Shown here: positions 16,305-23,614 of the stretch, piece by piece | Layout: every line of letters begins with the position of its first letter | Numbering within the stretch: the stretch's first letter is position 1 | NCBI GenBank assembly: GCA_027016315.1 | Contig: JALWAP010000114.1 | Coordinates: 1-33,883 of the forward strand | Source of the DNA: Anaerolineae bacterium | GTDB lineage: Bacteria; Chloroflexota; Anaerolineae; S016-19 | DNA: 33,883 bases | Direction of reading: 5' to 3' | Translations under genes and position numbers: made by a program | The notes under the pieces: model-generated | The model's database searches: none | Seen by the model: the letters and a program-made list of their open reading frames with translations, nothing else | Told to the model about the DNA's origin: nothing

Positions 16305-16336
16305 AAACGGCGGCCGATGTTCGCAGGCCGCCGTTT
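16305..16336 (-). terminator. Rho-independent terminator after the phosphoribosyltransferase gene
   Basis: An 11-bp GC-rich stem (16305-16315 with 16326-16336) and ten-base loop, followed on the minus strand by TTTT, ends the alaX operon before prfA. Confidence 0.8.
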
Positions 16337-16357
16337 CAGCGTCGTGCAGGTATGATG

Positions 16358-16912
16358 TCAGTCGGTGAACACGGGCAGATGTCCCAACGAAATGATGTTG
16401 GCCCACTTGGCGGGATCACCTTCGGTAAAAACGGCTGCTTCGGCGATGACCTTGCCGCCTGCTTCGGCCACCAGCTTGCGCATCCCCTGGAGAGTGCTGC
16501 CAGTGCTGATCACGTCGTCGACCAGAATAGCGTTCTTTCCATCGATCAGGCCCCTGTCCTTCCCGTCGAGCCAAAGCGTCTGCGGAGCGCCTGTGGTGAT
16601 CGAAATCACTTCCGCCTTCAGGGCGTTGAGCATGTAGGGCTTGCGGATTTTCCTCAGCACCACGTAAGGAAGTCCGGTTTCGACGGACAGAGCGTGCGCA
16701 AGCGGGATGCTCTTGACCTCCGGCGTCACCAGCACATCGCCTTCGTCGACTGGAATTCGCTTGGCCAGCTCTTTGGCCGCCGCTTGCACCACTTCCGTAT
16801 CGCCAAGCATGTTGAAAATGGCTATCTTCACACCTGGAGCGACCTGGAAAAGAGGCAGATCGCGCTTGATGCCGCATATCTCCACAGTGTAGTATTTTTG
16901 TTCCTGTCCCAT
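16358..16912 (-). CDS. Type I phosphoribosyltransferase (adenine PRT-like)
   Basis: The PRPP-binding motif [13 protein letters not shown] (129-141) is intact, and the layout resembles adenine or xanthine phosphoribosyltransferases, which salvage purine bases. Another conserved part is [27 protein letters not shown] (62-88), equivalent to the AE-type hood region of Apt-like enzymes. Length 184 matches. The base specificity is not clear, so no gene symbol is given. It is the last gene of an operon, with GAGGAGGGC before its ATG and a terminator after its stop. Confidence 0.85.
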   Translation of the reverse strand: MGQEQKYYTVEICGIKRDLPLFQVAPGVKIAIFNMLGDTEVVQAAAKELAKRIPVDEGDVLVTPEVKSIPLAHALSVETGLPYVVLRKIRKPYMLNALKAEVISITTGAPQTLWLDGKDRGLIDGKNAILVDDVISTGSTLQGMRKLVAEAGGKVIAEAAVFTEGDPAKWANIISLGHLPVFTD

Positions 16913-16936
16913 TTTGCCCTCCTCGAGAAGGTCGGT

Positions 16937-17899
16937 TTAGCGTGGCAACGAAGGCGCGCCCAGGCCGCTTTCTTTCTGAACCACGTTGGCCATCTGAATC
17001 CTCGCCATTGCCTCCAGCCGGTGATCCCCGGCACGATCCGCCGCTTGAGCCGCGAGGATGTACATCTGTTTCGCCTCGCCGAAGCGCCGCTGAGCAGCCA
17101 GCACGTTGCCCCGCAAATAATACGCCATTCCATTGTTCGGGTCAAGTTCGATTGCACGCTGGAGTTCCTGGTCTGCCGCTTCCGGCTTGCCCAGATAAAA
17201 ATAAACGTAGCCCTTGGAAAGGTGAAACTCGGAAGGTTTTAGCAGCTTTTGTGCTCTGGCAAACGCTTCTTTGCTCTTCTGTGCGTCTCCGAGTTCCATC
17301 GCAAGGGCCCCTATCCACACCTGTATCGTGCCGTCATCCGGCGCAACCTCCGCTGCGTCCTCGTATTTCCGAAGCGCCGTCCGGAGATCGCCCTTTTGAA
17401 TTGCTGCGGCTGCATCGTCCTCCAACTGGGTGACTTTCACAGCGTTTTTGTCCGGCGGAAAAGCGTATTCGAACAGCCTGATCCCTATTGCGAGCACGAG
17501 CACGGCAATGGCAGGGATCAGTATCGCCTTCATAAGCAGTTTGCGCCGTTTGGCAGCGATCTCTCTATCCAGAAACCACCACCAATGGCTTTCATCTGGC
17601 TTCACCTGGCTCCTGAGCAGAGCCAGCCCTCCGGCGGGCTTCAGGTCCCGCAGCAGAGCTGCCCCTTTCCTGCGAACCAGCCCGTGGAGCGATTGCATAC
17701 GCACAAGCTCTGGCTGTACCTCCACACCCTCTGCCTGCAGGGATTCGGCCATCTCCTGCGCTTTGTCCAGCGTGTGGAGCAATGCCCTTGCATCGCTTTC
17801 CGGCGTGCCGATGCTGGCAAGAAGGTGCTCGATTTCGTCCAGGGCGGAACGCAGCTCTTCCGCTGGGGTGTGAGGGGTAGAATCTACGTAATGAGCCAT
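16937..17899 (-). CDS. Single-pass membrane protein with TPR repeats
   Basis: Residues 1-120 form a soluble, helical N-terminal region with no recognised domain. A membrane segment lies at about 122-145 (ILIPAIAVLVLAIGIRLFEYAF). Residues 150-310 contain about four tetratricopeptide repeats, including AAIQKGDLRTALRKYEDAAEVAP, YVYFYLGKPEAADQELQRAIELDP and YYLRGNVLAAQRRFGEAKQMYI. TPR domains hold protein complexes. By the position of the anchor, the repeats lie either outside or inside the membrane; the sequence does not say which. It follows the MBL-fold gene after three bases and precedes the PRT gene. The partner is unknown. Confidence 0.82.
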   Translation of the reverse strand: MAHYVDSTPHTPAEELRSALDEIEHLLASIGTPESDARALLHTLDKAQEMAESLQAEGVEVQPELVRMQSLHGLVRRKGAALLRDLKPAGGLALLRSQVKPDESHWWWFLDREIAAKRRKLLMKAILIPAIAVLVLAIGIRLFEYAFPPDKNAVKVTQLEDDAAAAIQKGDLRTALRKYEDAAEVAPDDGTIQVWIGALAMELGDAQKSKEAFARAQKLLKPSEFHLSKGYVYFYLGKPEAADQELQRAIELDPNNGMAYYLRGNVLAAQRRFGEAKQMYILAAQAADRAGDHRLEAMARIQMANVVQKESGLGAPSLPR

Positions 17900-17902
17900 C
17901 GC

Positions 17903-18799
17903 TTACCCTTCGTCATCCTCGCTTCCCTTTTCCTTGTTCTTCTTGCTCTCGTAAATTTCCACTTCCCGGTAGACCCTTCTGATCCCCTGTTTCACCTGTG
18001 ATTCGATCTTGGAACGCCGCTCTGGCGGTATGGGGAACCAGGCAATGAACTCCTTTGCCAGGGCGACCGCCGTTTCCTGCTTGGTCATCCCCTGGTGATA
18101 ACACTGACGCACTTTCGCCCGCAGCGTTCTGATGTACTCCGAAAGCGCCTCGGTGGCATGGCGATTCGTCACCGGGCCATGTCCCGGCACGATCTTGATT
18201 TCGTCCCCGAGACGCCGTATGGCCGTGAGGGCTTCCAGCCATTCCTTGGAGTTGGCCTGGGCCATGAACGGGTGTTGCTCGGCAAGGACGCAATCCCCTG
18301 CGAACAACACTTTCTGCTTGGGCAGGTATATCAGGCTGGTTGCCGGTGTATGCCCGCCGACGTGGATCAGCCTGATCACTTTGTCGCCTTTGACGATGGT
18401 CATACGGCGCTGGAAAGTTATCTGCGGAGGAAGCACTTCCCAATCCTCGAACTCTTTTGCCACCTCCGGTCGTTTTTTCTTGTACGAATTTATCAAACGC
18501 TGCTTGAAATTCTCCCGGTACCCTCGCATGTGCTTCCACGCCTGCTCGTGGGCGATGACCGGAACGCCGAAGTATTTGTTCCCCAGGCAATGCCCTTTGT
18601 GGTGATCGGTGTTGATCAGGTAAAGGAACGGAATGTCCGGCCCCACGTATTCCCTGACTTCCTGAAGCCACGCTTTTGCCTGCGACGGTATCCGCGGCGT
18701 ATCCACGAAGACAACGCCTTTCTTGCTGATTATCGCACCTACGTTCGCTCCTTCGAACGATCGGTCGATGATTACTCCCGGAGCAATTTCTTCTATCAT
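17903..18799 (-). CDS. Metallo-beta-lactamase-fold protein with altered metal motif
   Basis: The protein has the beta-lactamase-like metallohydrolase order: GVVFVDTP (29-36), a motif-2 region at 62-74, GGHTPAT (H150), FAGDCVL (D169), and PGHGPVT (H207). In the usual HxHxDH motif the first His and the Asp are replaced. Here the run is D65-H66-H67-K68-G69-H70, so only H67 and H70 of the four standard ligands remain. It could still bind one metal or work differently. I chose the ATG at 18799 because it follows the alaX stop by two bases with GGGGTGA upstream; a frame running further upstream overlaps alaX. C-terminal residues 220-298 are helical and highly charged. The substrate is unknown. Confidence 0.86.
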   Translation of the reverse strand: MIEEIAPGVIIDRSFEGANVGAIISKKGVVFVDTPRIPSQAKAWLQEVREYVGPDIPFLYLINTDHHKGHCLGNKYFGVPVIAHEQAWKHMRGYRENFKQRLINSYKKKRPEVAKEFEDWEVLPPQITFQRRMTIVKGDKVIRLIHVGGHTPATSLIYLPKQKVLFAGDCVLAEQHPFMAQANSKEWLEALTAIRRLGDEIKIVPGHGPVTNRHATEALSEYIRTLRAKVRQCYHQGMTKQETAVALAKEFIAWFPIPPERRSKIESQVKQGIRRVYREVEIYESKKNKEKGSEDDEG

Positions 18800-18801
18800 T
18801 T

Positions 18802-20007
18802 TCACCCCACCTCGTTGACGATTTTCTCTGCAGCAAAATCCATCGCTTTCTCGATATCGATCCCCTCGGGAAGGCCGCACTGCGCCCGTTCTGGGCGTCC
18901 GCCGCCTCGCCCACCGAACTTTTCCGCAATCTCCTTGATCAGCGACGCCATGTCCGCGTCCACTCCATCGCCCCTGGCGAGGATCATCTGGGGGCGCCCG
19001 TTTTCGACCCAGCCGACGACCGCCGCAAGGCCGTCACCTGCAAGGCGGGAAGCGACGAACTGGGCTTCCTGCCTGTTTCCTGCCAGGTGCTTGACCAGCC
19101 TGCCCCCGTTGACACCGGCTTCTCTACGGAGTGCATCGACTTTTGCCTCGAGCAAGGCTTTCTCTGCGTTCTCCCGCAGTTTCTGTTCTTCACGAAGTCG
19201 CTTTTGAAGCTTCTGAATTACCGGCAGTATTTCTTCGTAGCCCGTCGTCAGGTGCCTGCTGATTGCGTCCAGCGTCTCCCTGGTTCGCGCGTAATCCTTG
19301 AGCGCACGCCACCCACACAGGAACGAGATCCTCAGCTTGTCGCCCCGCCGGTCGAGCCCGGTGACTTTGACTAGCCCAACTTCGCCGGTATGCGTGACGT
19401 GGGTGCCTCCGCAGGGGGTCACGTCGAATCCTGCGATCTCCACGATTCTGATCGGGCCCTGAACAGACGGCTGCTTGCGCAGTGGAAGCAGCGAAAGCTC
19501 GCCTTTGCTCACGAACCGGGCTTCCACTTTGCGATTGTCGGTGATGATTCGGTTGGCAAGCCATTCCGCTGAGGAAATTTCCGTTGCGGTAAGGTCCGGT
19601 TTGTCCACGTCGATCGTCACTTCTTCGGCGCCTAAGTGGAATCCCACAGTGTTGGCTTCCAGCATCTGAGCAAGCGCTGCCGAAAGGATGTGCTGACCCG
19701 TGTGCTGCTGCATGTGATCGAACCGCCGGTTCCACTCTACCCTCCCAACCACTTCACGCGTCTTGACCGGCCTTTTCAGCAAATGCCACACGCCGCCTCT
19801 TTCGTCTACTTCGAACCCCACCACCGCGACGCCGTTGAGCGTGCCCCTGTCCGGCGGTTGCCCGCCCCCGCCTGGATAGAAGGCCGTGGCGTCGAGCAGC
19901 AGGGCAGGGCGACCATCGATCTCGTTCCATTGCAAAACCCTGGCCCGAAAGGTCTTGATGTACGGGTTGTCGTAGTAGATACGCCTTGTCAAATAGTATG
20001 TTCCCAT
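18802..20007 (-). CDS. Alanyl-tRNA editing protein AlaX (long form with DHHA1 domain)
   Basis: Stand-alone editing proteins of this type hydrolyse Ser- or Gly-tRNA-Ala mischarged by alanyl-tRNA synthetase. The zinc-binding editing site is complete: H102 and H106 in QQHTGQHILS, C199 and H203 in PCGGTHV. The GGGGQPPDRG loop (46-55) is the family glycine-rich motif. Residues 260-310 are a coiled coil, and 310-400 a DHHA1-like domain (RLAGDGLAAVVGWV, KFGGRGGGRPERAQCG). At 401 residues it is the AlaX-L architecture. It is the first gene of a minus-strand operon and has a clear promoter upstream. Confidence 0.92.
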   Translation of the reverse strand: MGTYYLTRRIYYDNPYIKTFRARVLQWNEIDGRPALLLDATAFYPGGGGQPPDRGTLNGVAVVGFEVDERGGVWHLLKRPVKTREVVGRVEWNRRFDHMQQHTGQHILSAALAQMLEANTVGFHLGAEEVTIDVDKPDLTATEISSAEWLANRIITDNRKVEARFVSKGELSLLPLRKQPSVQGPIRIVEIAGFDVTPCGGTHVTHTGEVGLVKVTGLDRRGDKLRISFLCGWRALKDYARTRETLDAISRHLTTGYEEILPVIQKLQKRLREEQKLRENAEKALLEAKVDALRREAGVNGGRLVKHLAGNRQEAQFVASRLAGDGLAAVVGWVENGRPQMILARGDGVDADMASLIKEIAEKFGGRGGGRPERAQCGLPEGIDIEKAMDFAAEKIVNEVG

Positions 20008-20048
20008 TTCCCCTCTGCCATAGAGATTTACACTACTCGTACGCGAAA

Positions 20049-20077
20049 ATTATATCCTTCAGCCTGGCATAGAGCAA
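20049..20077 (-). promoter_or_regulatory. Promoter of the alaX operon
   Basis: On the minus strand, TTGCTC (20072-20077) and TATAAT (20049-20054) are 17 bases apart, with transcription starting about 35 bases before the ATG. Confidence 0.72.
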
Positions 20078-20121
20078 CCAGACGAGAGGCTTCGTGTAGC
20101 CGCGCAAAAGATTGGAGAGGT

Positions 20122-20158
20122 CTCAGCTTCGGAAAACTTGTAGGCTCCCGAAGTTGAG
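20122..20158. repeat. Inverted repeat overlapping the -35 of the NAD(P)HX repair gene
   Basis: CTCAGCTTCGG (20122-20132) and CCGAAGTTGAG (20148-20158) pair over 11 bases with one G-T. The right arm covers the -35 box of the plus-strand promoter. It may be an operator or the end of an upstream transcript. Confidence 0.45.
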
Positions 20159-20182
20159 CAAAATCGGCTTGTGAGGTATGAT
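20154..20182 (+). promoter_or_regulatory. Promoter of the NAD(P)HX repair gene
   Basis: TTGAGC (20154-20159) and TATGAT (20177-20182) are 17 bases apart. The leader of about 80 bases before the ATG at 20269 contains GC-rich segments but no riboswitch I recognise. Confidence 0.65.
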
Positions 20183-20268
20183 TTTTATGAAGGCAGACCA
20201 AAAATTGGCACCTGCAGGTATCCCGCCGGGAGCCTGGGGTGGTTGCCAAAGACAAGGAGGTCGCTACG

Positions 20269-21855
20269 ATGAAGGTTTCCACGGTTCAGCAGATGCACAG
20301 CCTCGATAGACGAGCCATCGAGCAGTACAAAATCCCCGGCTATATTCTCATGGAAAATGCTGGAGAAGCGGCTTACTACGTCATCCTCGAGGAGTTCGGC
20401 GTGAAAGGCAGGAAATTCGTCGTGTTCTGCGGTTCAGGGCACAATGGAGGCGATGGGTTGGTCGTTGCCAGGAAGATCAACTCCACCGGCGGGCAGGTGG
20501 TCGTCCTGTGCCTGAGTTCTCCGCAGAAATTCGATGACACGGTGCGATTCCACTACGAAATGGTCGAGAAAGCAGGCATTCCTTTCGTCCTGCTGAACGA
20601 CGAGAACGTGGAAGAGATTTCCCGAAAATACGTGTCGGAAGCCGATGCAATCGTCGATGCAATTTTCGGCACGGGAATCAGCCGGGAGGTGCGTGGACGG
20701 TATCGGAAGGCGATCCAAATCATTAACGAAAGCGGCAAAACGGTCTTCAGCATCGACATACCGTCCGGCGTTCACGGCGATACGGGGCAGGTCATGGGTG
20801 TCGCAGTGCGCGCCGATTACACCATCACTTACGGACTTCCCAAAACCGGAACGATGCTTTTCCCTGGTTTCGAGCTGTGCGGCAAACTTTACGTGACGCA
20901 CATTTCGTTCCCTCCAGAAAATTACAATGACCCGGCGATCCGCACCGAGCTGACGAGGCTCCTCCCGCTTCCCGAAAGGCCGATGGATTCCCACAAAGGT
21001 GCATTCGGCAAGGTGATGTTCGTATCCGGCTCCGCCAGGTACATGGGCGCTCCGTACTTCTCCGCCATGTCGTTCCTCAAAGCAGGGGGTGGCCTTTCGT
21101 ATCTTGCCACGCCGAGATCGGCGGCACCGTTCATCGCAAACAAAGGAAGCGAAATCGTGTTCCTGCCTCAAAAGGAAACGCCTTCCGGCAGTCTCGCACT
21201 GGAAAACCTCGACGAACTGCTGGAGCTTTCCAAGGGGATGGACATGGTGGTGCTTGGCCCGGGTATCTCCCTGGACGAAGAGCCGCAGGAGCTGGCTCGG
21301 AGGCTGAGCGAATCCCTGGACAAGCCTTTGTTGATCGATGGAGATGGGCTCACCGCCGTTGCGGAACACCCCGCAGTCGTGAGCAGGCGTACCGCTCCGA
21401 CTGTGCTGACGCCTCATCCTGGCGAGATGGCGCGGCTGATGGGCATCACCGTGTCGGATGTGCAGGCAGACCGCATCGGCGTGCTCAGGGAAGCGACGAA
21501 GAAATGGAACTCCTACATCGTCCTCAAAGGCTCGCATTCCCTCATCGGTCACCCGGACGGCACGGTCTACATAAACCTGAGCGGCAATGCGGGGATGGCC
21601 ACTGCCGGAAGCGGCGACGTGCTGACCGGCACCATCGCGGCCATGTACGCGGCGGCCAAGTTCGACTTTCCGGACGCTGTCAGGATGGGAGTCTTCATCC
21701 ACGGATTTGCTGGCGACATGGCTGCTGTTTCCATCGGAGAGGACGGGATGGTCGCCGGAGACATCCTGGCGTTTCTACCGGAAGCGATAGACGCTTACAG
21801 GGAGAATTACGAGGACATCGTCGAGAATTTCTACTACAGCCTTTGGGTGATCTGA
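20269..21855 (+). CDS. nnr: Bifunctional NAD(P)H-hydrate epimerase / ADP-dependent NAD(P)H-hydrate dehydratase
   Basis: The enzyme repairs hydrated NAD(P)H: the N-terminal domain epimerises R- and S-forms, and the C-terminal kinase-like domain dehydrates the S-form using ADP. The N-terminal part has GSGHNGGDGLVVARK (55-69) and IFGTGISREVRG. The C-terminal part has KGAFGKVMFVSGS (243-255), IDGDGL, VLTPHPGEMARL, and TAGSGDVLTG (445-454) with the catalytic-type D450. Length 528 matches the fused form. The ATG at 20269 follows AAGGAGG by eight bases; an upstream GTG is a poorer start. The alcohol dehydrogenase gene follows after 18 bases, probably in the same transcript. Confidence 0.95.
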   Translation: MKVSTVQQMHSLDRRAIEQYKIPGYILMENAGEAAYYVILEEFGVKGRKFVVFCGSGHNGGDGLVVARKINSTGGQVVVLCLSSPQKFDDTVRFHYEMVEKAGIPFVLLNDENVEEISRKYVSEADAIVDAIFGTGISREVRGRYRKAIQIINESGKTVFSIDIPSGVHGDTGQVMGVAVRADYTITYGLPKTGTMLFPGFELCGKLYVTHISFPPENYNDPAIRTELTRLLPLPERPMDSHKGAFGKVMFVSGSARYMGAPYFSAMSFLKAGGGLSYLATPRSAAPFIANKGSEIVFLPQKETPSGSLALENLDELLELSKGMDMVVLGPGISLDEEPQELARRLSESLDKPLLIDGDGLTAVAEHPAVVSRRTAPTVLTPHPGEMARLMGITVSDVQADRIGVLREATKKWNSYIVLKGSHSLIGHPDGTVYINLSGNAGMATAGSGDVLTGTIAAMYAAAKFDFPDAVRMGVFIHGFAGDMAAVSIGEDGMVAGDILAFLPEAIDAYRENYEDIVENFYYSLWVI

Positions 21856-21873
21856 GGAAACGGAGGCGGTGAC

Positions 21874-22875
21874 ATGAAAGCATGGTTGCTGGAGAAACAA
21901 GCCCCGGTCGAGCAACGGCCGCTTAGGCTGGCGGAAATCCCAACCCCGCACGCGGGGCCCGGGCAGATCAGGATCAAGGTGATGGCCTGCGGCGTGTGCC
22001 GAACCGATGCCCACATCGCCGAAGGCGACCTGCCGCTGCACAAGAGCCCGCTGGTGCTCGGCCACGAGATAGTCGGCGTGGTGGACGAAGTGGGCGAAGG
22101 TGTGGACAGGTTCAAACTGGGAGACCGCGCGGGCGTGACATGGCTGAATTGGGCGTGCGGCGAATGCAAGTTCTGCAAAATGGGCAAGGAAAACCTGTGT
22201 CCCCACGCCCGATTCACCGGCTGGGACGCCGATGGTGGATACGCCGAGTACACAATCGTGGATGCGAACTTCGCCCTGCATCTGCCTGATCGCCGCCCAT
22301 TCGAAGAGCTTGCCCCATGGATGTGCCCCGGAGTGGCCGGTTACAGGGCGTTCAGGCTCACCGAGCTAAAGGCCGGGGACAGGCTGGGACTCTACGGCTT
22401 CGGGCCGACTGCGGCTTACGTTCTGCAAATCGCACACGCGAAAGGCCTGGAAGTGTTCGTGGTGACCCGGAGCGAGAAGAACAAACAGGCCGCAAGGGAA
22501 TTGGGAGCGGAATGGGTCGGCGGATATGACGACGAAATGCCAGTGAAGCTGGACGGCGGGATCATCTTCCCCCCGGTGGGCGAGTTGGTGAAATTCGCCC
22601 TGGGGCAGATGGACAGCAACGGGCGGCTGGTGCTCGGGCCTGTGACCATGAGTCCCATAGTGATCGACGATTTCAACCTGATATGGCACGAGCGATCCAT
22701 CATCAGCCTTGCCAACGTGACCCGCAGGGACGGGGAAGAGTTCGTGAAAATCGCGGACGAGGTTAACATCAAGCTGAATATCGAGGTCTTCCCGTTCTCC
22801 CAGGTTCCCGAAGCGTTGATAGCCGTCCGGCACAGCCGCATCAAAGGGAACGCTGTGATACGGGTTGCGGAGTGA
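21874..22875 (+). CDS. Zinc-dependent alcohol dehydrogenase family protein
   Basis: This is a medium-chain dehydrogenase/reductase. Catalytic zinc ligands are C39 (ACGVCRTDAH), H64-E65 (LGHEIVGVV) and probably C151 (MCPGVAGYRAF). The structural zinc lobe is complete, with C95, C98, C101 and C109 in CGECKFCKMGKENLC. The dinucleotide-binding turn is LGLYGFGPTAAYVL. Length 333 is usual. The family oxidises primary or secondary alcohols or reduces aldehydes with NAD(P); the actual substrate cannot be told. The ATG is preceded by GGAGGCGGTGAC. Being next to a cofactor-repair enzyme fits redox housekeeping, though this is inference. Confidence 0.92.
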   Translation: MKAWLLEKQAPVEQRPLRLAEIPTPHAGPGQIRIKVMACGVCRTDAHIAEGDLPLHKSPLVLGHEIVGVVDEVGEGVDRFKLGDRAGVTWLNWACGECKFCKMGKENLCPHARFTGWDADGGYAEYTIVDANFALHLPDRRPFEELAPWMCPGVAGYRAFRLTELKAGDRLGLYGFGPTAAYVLQIAHAKGLEVFVVTRSEKNKQAARELGAEWVGGYDDEMPVKLDGGIIFPPVGELVKFALGQMDSNGRLVLGPVTMSPIVIDDFNLIWHERSIISLANVTRRDGEEFVKIADEVNIKLNIEVFPFSQVPEALIAVRHSRIKGNAVIRVAE

Positions 22876-22922
22876 GGTGAAGTCGAACCGCTCGGCTGCT
22901 TCGATAAGGCATCGTTGACCAC

Positions 22923-22949
22923 CGGCGTCGGGCCGCGCGCCCGGCGCCG
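22923..22949 (+). terminator. GC-rich hairpin after the alcohol dehydrogenase gene
   Basis: CGGCG-T-CGGGC (22923-22933) pairs with GCCCG-G-CGCCG (22939-22949) around CGCGC. No T-tract follows, so it is a weak or Rho-assisted terminator candidate. Confidence 0.5.
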
Positions 22950-23032
22950 ATTTGGGTGCGCACAGCCGTCGTGCTAAAATCTTCCGGTATCCGTCGGTCT
23001 GGCTTCGACCGTCTAAGCGAGGAGATGGCAGA

Positions 23033-23614
23033 GTGTACGTGCTCCTGAAATCGATATCTGCAATGCCTCTCGGCACGGTGCTCGTGGTAATCCTGGTGCT
23101 TCTCGCCGTGCTGCGCGACTGGCGCTGGCTGGTTCTCCTCTGGGCGCTCCAAAGCGTCCCCGTGGCGATGCTTCTGCGCCCCTATCTCCCGCTGCCATGG
23201 GCGATCGCGCAGGTTTTCGTGGCAGGTTTGATCGCACTGATGCTCGCGCTATCCCTCAGAGGGAAGCAGACTAACTCCAATCTCCCGACCGTCTGGCTCT
23301 GGAGGATCGGTTTCCTGCCTCTGGTGGCCGTTGTCGTGTGGTGGCTTGGGGGATACATCCCCACCCCGTGGCACAACAACGTTTACCTGCTATCCCTGGC
23401 TACGGTGGCAGCGCTTGAGATCCTGGTGGGAGACGACAGACTATCGTCCGGGATCGGGCTGCTGCTGGCCTGGGAGGGATTCATGGTCGCTATAGCGATG
23501 GTCTTACCGCCTGAGACGGCGATGCTTGGACTCTACGTGGCGGAAATCGTGCTCGGCCTGTCGATTGCTTATCTGGCGCTGGTGGAAAACTCCCGGGAAG
23601 AGGGATTCGCGTGA
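23033..23614 (+). CDS. Membrane protein, possibly HyfE/MnhC-like subunit
   Basis: The 193-residue protein is nearly all hydrophobic, with about six membrane segments. Segment order and length, with a last segment AEIVLGLSIAYLALVEN, recall hydrogenase-4 component E and, more distantly, NuoK/MrpC. The similarity is weak and read from pattern only. GTG at 23033 was chosen because GAGGAG lies eight bases upstream; an ATG at 23025 is out of frame and quickly stops. Its stop overlaps the start of the next gene (23611) by four bases, so the two membrane proteins are made together and probably form one complex. No soluble Fe-S or nickel subunits are nearby. Confidence 0.7.
   Translation: MYVLLKSISAMPLGTVLVVILVLLAVLRDWRWLVLLWALQSVPVAMLLRPYLPLPWAIAQVFVAGLIALMLALSLRGKQTNSNLPTVWLWRIGFLPLVAVVVWWLGGYIPTPWHNNVYLLSLATVAALEILVGDDRLSSGIGLLLAWEGFMVAIAMVLPPETAMLGLYVAEIVLGLSIAYLALVENSREEGFA

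Noticed and set aside
20183-20260. Leader of the NAD(P)HX repair gene as a possible riboswitch
   Set aside because: The GC-rich segments do not form a stem set I recognise from any riboswitch class, and no terminator/antiterminator pair is visible.
20434-21702. 422-codon minus-strand open frame opposite the NAD(P)HX repair gene
   Set aside because: Antisense shadow; rich in His, Arg and Gln with no domain, while the plus strand encodes a complete two-domain enzyme.
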